DNA of 64,000 nucleotides. It comes from Diplosphaera chodatii. Lineage: Eukaryota; Chlorophyta; Trebouxiophyceae; Prasiolales; Stichococcaceae. The stretch lies in NCBI GenBank assembly GCA_032358165.1, contig JAALGY010000036.1, forward strand, positions 1,550,001 through 1,614,000, in the 5' to 3' direction. Each line of letters begins with the position of its first letter. Within the stretch, counting starts at the first letter, position 1. The notes beneath the pieces are model-generated. The model was not told the DNA's origin. It saw only the letters and a program-made list of their open reading frames with translations, and ran no database searches. Of this stretch, positions 22,483 to 33,345 are shown piece after piece. The translations under genes and the position numbers were made by a program.

Positions 22483-23912
22483 CAGCCCGGAGCTGGTGGC
22501 TGCTCACATCCGCGGCGGTCCAGTGATGGTATGGGGCGAGTCCGAGCAGTGCTGTCGGCCGGTGCTGCTGGGCCTGTGACTGCGTGAGCAGCCGGCGACG
22601 CCGCTGCTGCTCACAGTGTGGCTGCCGCCATGGCAGCTGAGCGGAGGCAGACACCTGGTGCACTGTGACCTGATGTCCGGTCTACTGCACGTGCTGCAGG
22701 TGCAGGTTGCTGCGCCCCGTGGATGTCGGCTGCACAGGCGGTCTCTAAAGCGCTGGGCGCAGCCACTGCTGCAGGCTCGTGAGCCTGCCGCAAGACACAG
22801 ACACAGACGCAGTAAGGCTGCAGATGATGCTTCGGATGATTGTTGCATGTCGTTCAGCTGAGTGTTCACGGGCATGTTTGCCGCAGGAGTGCAGGCGGCG
22901 GCAGCCAGGCCTTCTTGCTGTCACTCACCGCGCTGTAACAGCACTCACCAGGTAGCTTTGTGCTGCGAGCAGCAGATTGATGGCGTCTGTCGCTGGTCGC
23001 CTGCTACGGCCTTGGAGCAGACTGTCAGGACAGCTGCCAAAGTACAATACGAAATTGGCGCCGCACCAGTGCACGACCACCAGGACGCTCGAAGATCGTA
23101 TTCCGGAGGATAACAGCCGATTGCTGCCACAACAAGTGGGGTAAAGCAGAACAAGTTTGAATATGCGAGGAGTCGGCCAGCTGGGATCAGGGTTGACCTT
23201 CAGGCGACTACGGTTGCTGCTGCGGCACGAAAGCAAGCAGAATTCAGCACAGATTCACGCCGCCTCAGCAACGCGCCCGTTACGCTGAAACTTGCCTGTG
23301 CACGCGCGGGCGATGAACCGTTGCCCCGTCACCGCCACGTCGGATGGCTGGCACAAGGCAAGCCCTGCCAGCTCCGTACCCAGCCTACTTGTACGGTTCA
23401 TCAACGGTTCAACCAAGGGGAGTAACTTTTACTCTTGGGTTCAACATGCATGTCGGCCTTCGTGTTTACTTGATGCTCTACAGCCTGAACTGACATGAGC
23501 ATCAGAAGACAGGGTAGGCATGCCGCGGCCAAGTTCTGGGATGATTGATTGTCCGCAAGCAAACCGGCATGGCTTGTGTCAGCACCTATCACGCACGTAT
23601 GTGCTGATGTGCACTCTATCTGAAGCTGGTGGCAGAGCCGTTGCTGCAGGTTATTCACGCAGTGGACTGAGAATGAGCAGAGACTATCGGTCCGAAGCGT
23701 TGTATGACCAATGAGGCCATGGAACACAGCGGCAAGCGTCCCAACTGCCAATGCTGGCAGATTAAGATCCACAATGGTTAGTACGACGCCGGCCTGTGCT
23801 GCAGGCCGCTGCTCTTTGGTGGCCAGTTGCGACCGAGCTACCGTCTGCCACTGCCGCTTCCATGTCATCCTGTTGTCTTGCCCATCCGGCGGCCCTCGGC
23901 TGCCACCGCTGC
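22483..23912 (-). other. Spacer between GT92 copy D and the TraB gene
   Basis: About 1.4 kb between the start of copy D and the stop of the TraB gene, both on -. It should hold the copy D promoter and the TraB 3' UTR. Long open frames (for example 23868-23401 on -) show no domain. No TGTAA was found on - close to the TraB stop. Confidence 0.4.
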
Positions 23913-26900
23913 TCAGTCCACATACTCCGCCACGCCCTGGTCCCGCAGCGCGGCCTCCCAGGCCCGCAGGATGCCCCGCACGTGGGCGGTGCCCACCACC
24001 GCCACCACCGCGCCGACGCCTGGCAGCGGCTCATACTGCCCGTCGCCCTCCGCCGGCGGGCTGACGCCTGCGCGGTTTGCAGCAGGATGCCATCAGCAGG
24101 AGGCCAGGCGGTTCACACGCTAGCAGGCCGCAGCCGCCGCGCCAAGCCACCAGCGGAACGAGCGGGGGCGCCCGTTGCAGCACAGGCTGCGCCGGTCAGT
24201 CCTGAGGGGCCATGTAGTCCTCCTGGGGGGCGGTTTGTGCACACACGCTTGCTTGCACAGCGCAGCATTGCGCGAGCGTAATGTACCCTGCCCGTCTCCA
24301 AGGAAACAAGCAGCGTCAGCAGCTCACCGGCGGGGCCTGCGCTGCCCATGACGTATCGCCACAGGGGGGCGCCGTCCACGCCGGTGTCTGCCACGAGCGC
24401 CGGCGCAACCGCCGCCTTGCCAGTGGCCGCGGCGGCGAGGGCTCTGGCCATGAAAGCGTCCCGCTCTTCAATCACTGCAGAGGACGAGTGAAGCTGCTCA
24501 GCTGCTCAGCCACTGCTGTAGTCTTTCCTGGCATGGACGTAGAAGCTGAGACCAACATGTGTGGGGAAAGGCACAGCCCATATTCGGACGCCACTGTTGC
24601 CAATGGCTCTGCGCGGCAACGCATATGGTGGCCGACTCGCAGTCTCAATCACATCTTGCAGCGACCATAGGGGATCTGCTAGGAGAATCCACCTGGGCCC
24701 ATGGCGCCTGGCCAGTCGAGCAGCGCGTCCTCGCCCCACAGCTTGACAATGCCACCGCCGTCGGCGTTCTGCAGCGGCTCCGGCACGGCTGCCGCCTCCT
24801 CGATCTTATCCGCCGGCAGCTTGCTCAACGCATGCACCTGCAATACAGCGGACACACCTGCGTGAGCGACTGCACTGATATTGCGCACGCGCAGCCCGCC
24901 AGCATAGCATACAGCTGTTCAGCATGGCGCTGCTGGGATGGCCTGCTGACGCGCCCAAGATCTGGAGGCTTGGTGTGCGGGTATGAGGTGCATCCCACCT
25001 TCGGCTGTGTCAGTAACACAGCAGGCGCACCTCGAGGATGGGGCCGACAACAGGCAGCAGCGAGGCTGCCACGGCGGCCAGCCCCGCCAGCACCGCGTAC
25101 CCGCCCAGCCCATCTGCGGCGCACAACAAAAAAGAAGAAAATTAAACGTATGTGGCTCGGGAACCGAACCCCGCATGCTTCTTTGATCTACCTGTGCAGC
25201 CCTGCGCGAGCTCACGGACTGCTGGCCGCAAGCAGCCACCGCAAGGGCACACGGCACGCCATGCACTGACATGTGCTGTGCTGTACATAGGGTAGCAGGA
25301 CTTACAACTGCACAAAAGCATGACACATGACGCTGCCGTTCAACAGGCCATGTTGCACTACTCTGACATTGCCCATCTCTGATGCACCAGCCTGTAGGCC
25401 ATGCGCCATGCCCTAGGCGGATGCCAACCGATTGCATGAGCATGCGTGGCACGCTGCTTGACGTGGCGGACCTGGGAGCGAGCCGGTGGCGGCGGCGACG
25501 TCGGCCGCCAGGCTGGCGGCGCACGCGCCGCCGAACAGCGGCGCCGCGCCCCGGAAGATGGAGTCGCCCATGCGGCGGGCGGTCACCGCCGAGGGGCGGT
25601 CCCCCAGCAGCAGCAGCGCGGAGCCTGCGGCCGTGGGAACCAAGTGGAAATCAGGAGGAAACTTTCCTTGAGTACTGGCAAAATCGCACAGCATCTCGGC
25701 GCCGCGGAGGGGCGGTTCCCCAGCAGCAGCAGCAGCAGCGCGGAGCCTGCGCCGGCGGCAGCGTGTGTTGCAGGACGTTGCTTCTCTGCAATGGACCAGG
25801 CTGCCCAGCCGAAAACCAACGCAACCATTGCTTGGTGCCGCTACACGCTGCCCGCAGTCCTTGGTCGTGGTTTTGCTGCGGGCGCATGCCAGCTACAGCG
25901 GCTGAGAGATGGCCTTGACAGGTCATACCGCTGTCGGAAGCTGCGCGGAAGGCGGCGCGCCATGCCTCCCCCGTCTCCACGCCGACAGTCAGCCCAGCGG
26001 CGTCCTGGAACCTAAAGTGACAATGGGGCGCCCTCAATCTGGTGGACATCATGTCACAGCGGCCGGCGCTGTGTCAGTGTGTGAGCGCTGACATTGCACA
26101 AAGAGCAGAGACACCCTGGCGAACAGTGCTCCTGGGAGACAGCAGCACCACGTGCACATCGTGTCAGATGTCATCGTGGAAACATGGCAACAGCGTGCAA
26201 GCCTGTCACGAGTGCCTTGCAGCCACAAGCCCTGGGCTCTGCGCAGAGCAAGCAGCAAACATGGACGAGCTTGCAGCACGGATGGAGCGGCGGAGCGCGG
26301 CTGCTCACTTGGCGTACTGTGAAGTCAGGAAGCTGGCAAGTGCGCCGCCGAAGCCGCCGCTGGGGTCCGGCTTGCCGCCTTTCTCTGCGTCCTGCAGCCA
26401 TGGCGTCGCGGCAGCACCTCAGGCAGCCTGGATGCTGAGCGGCGGTCAAGCCGGTTGAGCAGCAATGAGAGCTGCTGGACAGGTCGAAGTGCATCCACGG
26501 TCCGTCTCAGCATCGACCGACGGAGCAGAGCAGCGGCAAGTGACGGGGCCGAGGACTCCTGTCGGCCGCGCAGCGTGCGCTGCAGGAGCTGCAGCCTCGC
26601 TGCCTGCCGTGCTCTGCTGCCGGGGCGCAAGCCACCGCTGCGCAGCTGCTGCGGGACTGGAAACTGTTCGTCTCAGCCAGGTCTGGGTGGAACCTTATTT
26701 ACATTTTCTGAATTAAATTGATTTAAACCCCACCTCCGCAGCCGCCTCGGCGTCCCGCTCCGTCCAGCGGCGCCAGGGGGTGCGGCACTCCGGGCGGCCC
26801 GCCGTCGTCAGCGCGTCCAGGGGCGCCGGCGGCGGCCGCGGCGGCAGGTTCTCGGCCACCTGCACACCAAACAAAACTATATCAAAGAAACTATTGATAT

Positions 26901-29900
26901 GAACTCAATTCAATCCCTGAAAAACAATGACTTTACTTTAGAGCCGCAGCAAGTCAGCATCATTCAGCAATCCCGTGACTGCAGGAAGCAGCGTAGGACG
27001 GTGGCAGTACAATTGGGGCGACGCATTTCCGGTGGCCCGGACGTCCAGCGCCACGGACGCTCTTATGTAATAGATACACCCTCTGGTGAGCGCCCTACTT
27101 TGGCGATTCCAATCCAGTCGTCACCTTGTCCAGGGGCACGCGCATTGAGAGCCCGATCTCCACCAGCCGCGGCTGCGGCCGGAAGGGCTCGATGCCCTCG
27201 CCATCTCCATTTGGGGCTGTGGACTGCAGGGTAAGGGCAAACACTTGTCAGGACACGGCACATTATTGCCATTGGCTGTACCAGAGATTCTGTGATGGTG
27301 TGGTGACCGCCCTCAGGGTTGAGTAAGGTTTCAAACACCGCCATTCTGCACTGATACACATCAACAGAGCGCTGCCGCAGGCTGCGGTGGCACTGGGAGC
27401 AGCTGACCTCGAGGCCTGAGACCGACGGCGCCCGGCCCTCTGGCACAGCCCTCAATACGGCTTCCACACGGCTGGTATCCGTGCCCTGCATTGAGGTGGT
27501 GCCACGCCCAGAGTCGGCTACATGCCGCGCATCCTCTCATGCTTTGTGGCATACCGCAGGATGATGTGCTTCGATTGCAAACAACCCAGGGCAACCCGGC
27601 AGGGATGTCGGTCTGCAGCCGGCAGGCCGCACCTGGAAGACCACTTCGGTGGCGCCCGCCGCAAGCCCGGCTGCTTCCGCCGCTTCCAGCAGGTCCGCCC
27701 GCAGCGCCATCAGCACGTCGACCGTGGGGTCGGGCCCCGCGGGCTTCTGCTCGGCTGCTTCCCGCTTCTCGTCGCCTGCCTCCTGCTGCTGGTCCTTTGC
27801 TTCTGCTGGCGCGTCTGCTGTGTCGGCGGCTGCCGAGCTGGCGTCTGCTGCACCTGCTGAGTCCTCTGCTGCGGTGTCTGCCCCGGCAACTGCTTCCTCT
27901 GCCTTGCCGCTGGCTGCTGCCGTCGGCTTGGCGGCTGGGGCGGCCTTCCGCGTTGCTGCCTCCAGGGCCGCCTGCCGCGCCCGCTCCAGGGCCTCTGATG
28001 GCACCTGTCAGGCATTGCGAAGGCGTCAGGGCTCGTGGGGATCCCAGTATCCAAGGACACCCCAACAGGAATCACGCATGCAGCTGATGCCTTGAGCAGC
28101 CGCTGCTCGAAGATGCTCCCTGTGTACATCTGAGTGTCACAGGATCAGCAGCCTGTCAACTAGGGTTTTAGGTTTTAGTGCTCACCTCGACGTCCAGCGC
28201 CCGCAGGCTGCTGTCGAGGCGCACTTCGATGTCCTTGATCGGCGGCAGCTGCCGCGGCGCCAGGATGAACTCCGCGGCCCCGATCGGTCGCAGCGCCTTC
28301 AACGCGCCTGTCTCCTGGTCCTGTTGGTGAAGCAAGAAGTGCATCTGTGCCAAATTCGCTGCAGACCTGACGACGACTGTTTCAAGGTGTGATTTCAGGT
28401 ATGAGGGTATATTGCCATGCTGCAATGCGGGGACATCAGGCATTGAGAGCTGTCCAGTCTTTCTGGTGCTACCTGCAGGAACGTGGGGTAGAACTCGCCG
28501 GCCCGCTTGGGGGGGAACACCACCGGGCGGCAGGACTTAAACAGTCCCGTCGACAGCAGCCGGCTGGGGTCCTCCTCAATATCCTGCATTGAAGATGACC
28601 ATGTGTCATGACCTTGTGCAGGGTTGTCGCATTGTCTGCCGAATCTTTATGGCGCCAGCGTGACGGGCCTGGCTGCAATGCTTGCCGCGGCCAGGCGCAT
28701 ATCTGTCGCCAGCAAGCCCCAGGCATGCTCCAAGCCAGCTGCTGTGGACTCTGCCGAGGCCGGCCGCCCACCTGGTACGCCACGGCCTCGCCGGGCCGCG
28801 TGCGCATGAGCGACAGCAGCTGCCGCTCCGTCGGCCAGCCCTGTACCACATGCACAGACGAGATTAGCGTCTCGCCATCCGCGCCTGGTCCCACTCAGAC
28901 CCGCACAGCCCTGAAACCCTAAAACAGGAACCAGACACCAGACCGACGGGGACGTCGCAGGACAGCAGCGGCTGTTGGCAAACCGGCCGCGTGGCGCGCC
29001 TTCTTGGCCGGCACGCCGCTCAGCTTGACCCGCGCGCAGTGGCTGCGCGTCATCTCCACCGCGTCGCGATCCACCAGCGCCGTCACGCGGTCCTTGCACA
29101 GCTCCACCATCACCGCCTCCGGCCGCACCTGCGCACGCAAAGGTTAAACATCGTAGCCACGCCAAGACGGCCCAGAGAGCATGGGCGCGATGACGCAATC
29201 ACGGCACGGCTCCACTGACTGCCGCCGATCCCGCCTGTGCCCGCGTGGACCCCAATGCCAGTACCTCCGCAGCCAAGATGCGTTTTCGAGGCCAAGCCCC
29301 CGATGCACTTCAGCCCTTTGCAGTTTCTGTACTTGGCAGAGCTTCAGCATATTGCGCTTGCCGCGCTTGCCAAACCTGCGTGGCTTGGCGTAGACTGCAG
29401 CCGGGTGCTCTGACTGAGCTACACGTTGCTATCCTGCACAGCCTGCTATCAACGCAGGCAGCTCACCATGCGGATGAGCTGGTCGATCTGGTCCACCGAG
29501 CGCCGGCTGACGTGGCTCATGCCCAGCACGTACACGAGGGCGCGGCCGCCAGGGGCGGAGGCGTTGTCCGCCGCCAGCACCGCCGTCACGTCCCGCAGGT
29601 CCGCCGGCAGCTCGGCGACCGTCGACGGCCGCTGCGGCGGCGGCAGCTCTGCTGATGACGGCGCTGCAGCGCAACATAGCAGTGATCTCAGTCGGCTGCG
29701 CCCTGCGGCCTGGTGTGCGCGACGCCACATGAGCTCTGCACGACACCCACGCAGCAGGGATGCGAGTGTGCGCTCCATGTCGAAGCGCTGGCTCACCATC
29801 TGCAGATGCGCCGCCGCTGTCCGAGACCTCGTCCTGCGGCGGCGCCTCCGCAACCGCTGATGCCCGCGTGATGACACGCGATCTGTCAGCACAGTGCCCA

Positions 29901-30058
29901 CGTGCTGGTGCTCGCCGCAGGCAAGCGCGCTGTTGACATCGCAGCTGAGCTGGCAGCCGCCCGATGCTGCCGCCACTGGCAGCGCAGGCGGCAGGACGAG
30001 AATGCCGCGGAACGCCTACCGCGGGCTGCTGCAAGGTCATACTCATGCCAGATTGCAT
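23913..30058 (-). CDS. TraB family protein, predicted plastid-targeted
   Basis: Many exons. Exon 1 (30058-29797; second in-frame ATG 30046) is rich in Arg/Ser/Ala with VITRASAVAEAP, a plastid transit-peptide look. Exon 29663-29467 carries the TraB signature ALVYVLGMSHVSRRSVDQID; exon 29128-28984 continues VRPEAVMVELCKDRVTALVD. Later exons: ERQLLSLMRTRPGEAVAYQ (28.8 kb), EEDPSRLLSTGLFKS (28.55), KALRPIGAAEFILAPRQ (28.27), an Ala/Glu-rich insert (28.0-27.65), PQPRLVEIGLSMRVPLDK (27.15), ALASFLTSQYAK-FQDAAGLTVGVETGEAW (26.35-25.95), LLLLGDRPSAVTARRMGD (25.6), a hydrophobic GYAVLAGLAAVAASLLPVVG (25.08), SKLPADKIEEAA (24.8), IEERDAFMARAL (24.45) and the end VVAVVGTAHVRGILRAW (24.0), stop 23915-23913. 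TraB/GumN-like proteins in plants sit in plastid or mitochondrial membranes; their reaction is unsettled. Some junctions between 29.0 and 26.8 kb are approximate. Confidence 0.85.
25591..25760 (-). repeat. Partial exon duplication in the TraB gene
   Basis: On + the block gaggggcggtcccccagcag at 25591 recurs at 25707 with two extra CAG units, and both copies continue cgcggagcctgcg. On - the functional copy encodes GSALLLLGDRPSAVT; the copy 116-122 bases upstream reads GSALLLLLLGNRPSA and then diverges. Both copies start after a splice-acceptor-like gcag. Confidence 0.8.
26690..26960 (-). other. AT-rich intron islands flanking a GC-rich TraB exon
   Basis: The introns on both sides of the exon at about 26862-26735 contain runs such as tttaaatcaatttaattc and ttgatatagttttg (on -), in sharp contrast to the surrounding GC-rich sequence. 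They are bounded by ordinary GT...AG sites. Confidence 0.6.
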
Positions 30059-30642
30059 GTCTGAAGTCTCGGCTTCAGCGCCGGCTGGGGTGGTGTTGGG
30101 TCTCTGACTGCTGACTGCGCATCATGGCCAAAACAAGCGGCCCTGCCGTGACAACCTTGGCTATCGACTATTGCGCTGTGTGCAACAGCGGAACAGTTTC
30201 AGACGCTGTGCTTGGCGCCACGCACCTCCAAACGCAGTTCACGGAACCAACCAGCTGCAGTCAGTCAATGTGTTGCTGTGCAGATAGCACTGCCCTGTTC
30301 AACAATCTTGGCAGTGATACGTGTTCCTGATCCCGACCGTTTGCAAACAGTGAATCGTAAACCCATGCACAGCAACTGGCAAATGCATGCAGTGTGCGCC
30401 TGATCTTATCAGTGATTATAAGCGGAGGCTAGCATGACTAGGTGGTGTGCACAGCTCAGCCCCTGCACCGATGCAGGGCTGCACAGCACGTGTGAGAACG
30501 TGTCTGCCATGTATTGCGGGCAGCCTGTGTGACCTTCGGCGTGCCGTGATTTGCTGACTTGTGCAACCATGTGCGCCCTTTTGCAACAGGAATTACAAAC
30601 ACCCATCAATATTGATGATGCGCAGGCAGCATGCACAAGTCA
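30059..30642 (-). promoter_or_regulatory. TraB upstream region and RRP36 3' UTR
   Basis: Head-to-tail spacer on -. The RRP36 3' end is marked by TGTAA on - (TTACA at 30593-30597), 46 bases beyond its stop. The rest, upstream of the TraB start, should hold its promoter; no motif is evident. Confidence 0.5.
30593..30597 (-). terminator. TGTAA poly(A) signal of RRP36
   Basis: TTACA on + equals TGTAA on -, 46 bases after the stop at 30645-30643. Confidence 0.6.
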
Positions 30643-32816
30643 TCATTCGCCGCCGCGAGCGGCGCCAGGGATGTAGCGGTGGTCCTTCGCCGCATTCTTG
30701 CGCCGCCGCTTGGCCATGTACTTCTCCAGCCGCCCTGTTATAGCAGCAGAGGCAGTGCTCAGCAGCGGCTCAGCACGTCTGGGACGGCGCCTGACCAGGC
30801 GCTTGCTCCGCTGGCACGGGATGCAAACAGGTCCTCCAGGTGCACATGGCAGAGTGCACGTCTGCGTGGTGCGCCACATGCACGCTGCGCTCTCCGAGAG
30901 CGGCGCCAGCAGCGCTGCAAAGAGTTCGTTCGCTCGGTGCGGCGCGCAAGCAGCACCTGCGGACTTGAGCTCTTCGTACTTCGCCACCAGCTCCACGCGC
31001 CGCCTGTCGGCCTTCTTCAGGAAGAAGGGCTTCTTGCCCGCCTTGACGGCCTCCCGCTCCCTCGCCTGCGTGTGCGTTCCTCGCCCAATGAGGCCACACC
31101 GGCAGGTGGCGCGTGCGTGTGGTGCCTTGACGGCGGCATGCTACAACCCCCACCATGCATGCCCGGACAAAGTTTCGCTGGTGGAGGCAGCCCGGCAGCG
31201 GCTGCGGCCTGGGGACCCACGGGGCCGGGGGCAGCGACGGACCTTGAGCGCCTGCTCGAACTTGCGCTTCTTCTGGCGCGCCGCGTCCTCCCGCAGCTGC
31301 GACTCGATGCGCGCCGCCTCCGCCGCCAGAGCCTCGCGCTTGTCGCCGCTCCTCACTTTCTGCGGAACACAGGTCCTGGCTCAGTGTGCAGCAAGATACG
31401 CGCATAATACTGAACGACTTTCGTGGCGAGTGCCGGAACATCCAGCACACCTGATCCTGAAACGAGCATCCACCAGCCGCGAATGCCTGTGGCCATGCTG
31501 AGGCGAGGCAAGCATGGCTGACATCAGGGCTTGCATGCCACCATTGAGGCTCCTTCCTCTCCCTGCCTCACTGCTGCAAGGGCACTGGTCATCTCACCTT
31601 CATCGCGGCCTTCAGGCTGGACCGCTCCGCCGGCAGCTGCTCGTCGAACACGAAGCCGTACTGCTTGCGGAAGCGGTCCGGATTGAAGGCGCCGCTGAGC
31701 GCCTCGAAGCGCGGGTCCTTGCCCACCCTGCAGCATGACGGCGGCCCACTTTCACAAGTAGCAGAGCAGCAGCTTGCAGGTTGCATGCGCCTGTAGGAGG
31801 GTCTGAGGACACCGTGTGCCTGAGCGCTTGCGCTTTGCTGAGGTGCAACAGTGCCGGCAGCTCCTGGCAAAGCGGGATACCAGTACGCCACTCTGAGCTA
31901 GGTTTGGAATGTAGCAGGTCCACAAAACCCTACGTCTTGGGCGCCTGCACCACGTCCCGGAGCCGCCCCACCGGCCGCCGGCTGCTCTGCTCCGCCGGCC
32001 GGTTCTTGTTCTCCCGGTGCGGCTTCTGCTTCTGCCCCTTCGCCGCCCCGCCCCCGCCCACACCAGCAGCTGCGTCTGCGTCTGCCGCCGCTACATTGCT
32101 GCCCCCACGCCTGCTGCTGGGCCTGCTGCTGCCGTGCGGGTTCAAGGCTGCATTGCCAAACACTGCGCGCCGCGCTGCCAGCTCCTCGAAGGGCACATCC
32201 TCCTGCGGGCGCAGACACATTCACTGAAGCAAAGCATGTTTCGCTCGATTGGCAAAAACGCGTGCCAACCATGTTCGAACCTTCACCTCACAGCATAGCA
32301 TGTGACAATGCAAGTCGTGTCTTCCAGCAAACATGTGAAGTGCTTGGGAGGCAAGCATGCTCGTAAGTAGAGCACTGCCTAGGTGCCAGCTCACCACGTC
32401 AGACTCTAGCGACGAGCTGGCGCCGCTGTCACCGTCCCTGCTGCGGCTGTCCCCATCGCTGTCATCCAGGTCACTCACATGCGCAGCTACACCGTCTGAA
32501 GACATTCCACTGCCGTCACCGTCGCTGCCACTGCCAGAGGCGCCCTGCGGCGAACCGGACACCGCTTTCTCGTCGCTGCCGTCGTCATCAGACGGGCCCG
32601 CCTCCATGCGCCGCATCATGCGCTGCTCCGGCGTCTCGGCCTGGCGCCGCCGCAGGGCGGGGCGGCCATTAGTCATCCCGCCGGACCTTGGCTGGCTGCG
32701 CGCTGGTGCTGAGTGCCTGAACGCCTGCTCTGGCCCGCTGTCACTGTCACCAGCGTCCTGGGGCACACTGGGAAGCGTTGGCGCTTGGCTGATGGTGGCT
32801 TCGCCTTTTGTGGCAT
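30643..32816 (-). CDS. RRP36: rRNA-processing protein RRP36 homologue
   Basis: The family order is clear. An acidic Ser/Asp-rich N-terminus (32.75-32.4 kb) is followed by DVPFEELAARRAVFG and KNRPAEQSSRRPVGRLRDVV (32.2-31.93), then KDPRFEALSGAFNPDRFRK (31.7), a charged helix REALAAEAARIESQL...KRKFEQAL (31.35-31.25), GKKPFFLKKADRRRVELV (31.05-30.97) and the end LEKYMAKRRRKNAAKDHRY, stop 30645-30643. These are the RRP36 (DUF947) signatures KNRP-E-S--RPV, DPRF--LSG, KPF-LKK and KRRKNA-KD. RRP36 acts in the nucleolus in early 18S rRNA processing with the 90S pre-ribosome. The start is uncertain: ATG 32816 (MPQKAKPPSAKRQRF) is in a different frame from the acidic exon, so either an intron or base is missed, or translation begins at ATG 32676 (MTNGRPALRRR). 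A TGTAA lies 46 bases downstream. Confidence 0.87.
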
Positions 32817-33345
32817 GGCGGCGCCGCCAGGTGATGGCTGCAGACGGTTATCTGGAAACTGATGACTCAATAGGTGTTAATGAAGGACATGGCGAATGGT
32901 GCTTGAGATCACGCAATGGACTCCGATGAAGCTTTGCCTGCTGTACGTGCAGTGGTGGTCAGGGGTGTGCCGCCGAAGCCTGATCGGCGGCGGCGCACAG
33001 CTGGGACGCCGCTTCAAGGCTGGATGCAGGCGGACGCGGGTGCGCGGGGCCGCAATCAGCTCACTGTAAGACTTTCCCAGCGTTTTCTGCAAAGTGCAAG
33101 TGACACTGTATCCAAGTTGTCGCACCATCCTATGTGCCACCTGGCGAGGACTCTCAGTCATGCACCCATGCCGAGAGCTGACCCAACGGCATCGTCACAC
33201 ACTCGACACACCAAGACTTGCACCAAGGCAGGTCGATCAGTCAGAGGAGCGCACACGGCGCTGCCTCGTGGTCCACACACCAGAAGATCGCATCTCCCGC
33301 ATCGAGACACTTGCTTCCCAGGCATCCCACTTGCACCGCCTCAGC
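32817..33345. promoter_or_regulatory. Divergent promoter region, RRP36 / CSDE1-like
   Basis: About 530 bases between start codons of two genes transcribed away from each other. Ribosome biogenesis and translation-control genes share this space, which could allow co-regulation. No TATA box or clear motif was recognised. Confidence 0.45.

Noticed and set aside
23401..23868. 155-codon - strand frame downstream of the TraB stop
   Set aside because: Likely 3' UTR; composition mixed and no domain seen.
25150..25200. tRNA-like string ggttcggttcccgag on -
   Set aside because: No acceptor stem or anticodon arm could be paired around it.
27491..28087. Long + strand frame opposite the TraB Ala/Glu-rich exon
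   Set aside because: Arg/Leu/Pro-rich shadow of the real - strand exon.
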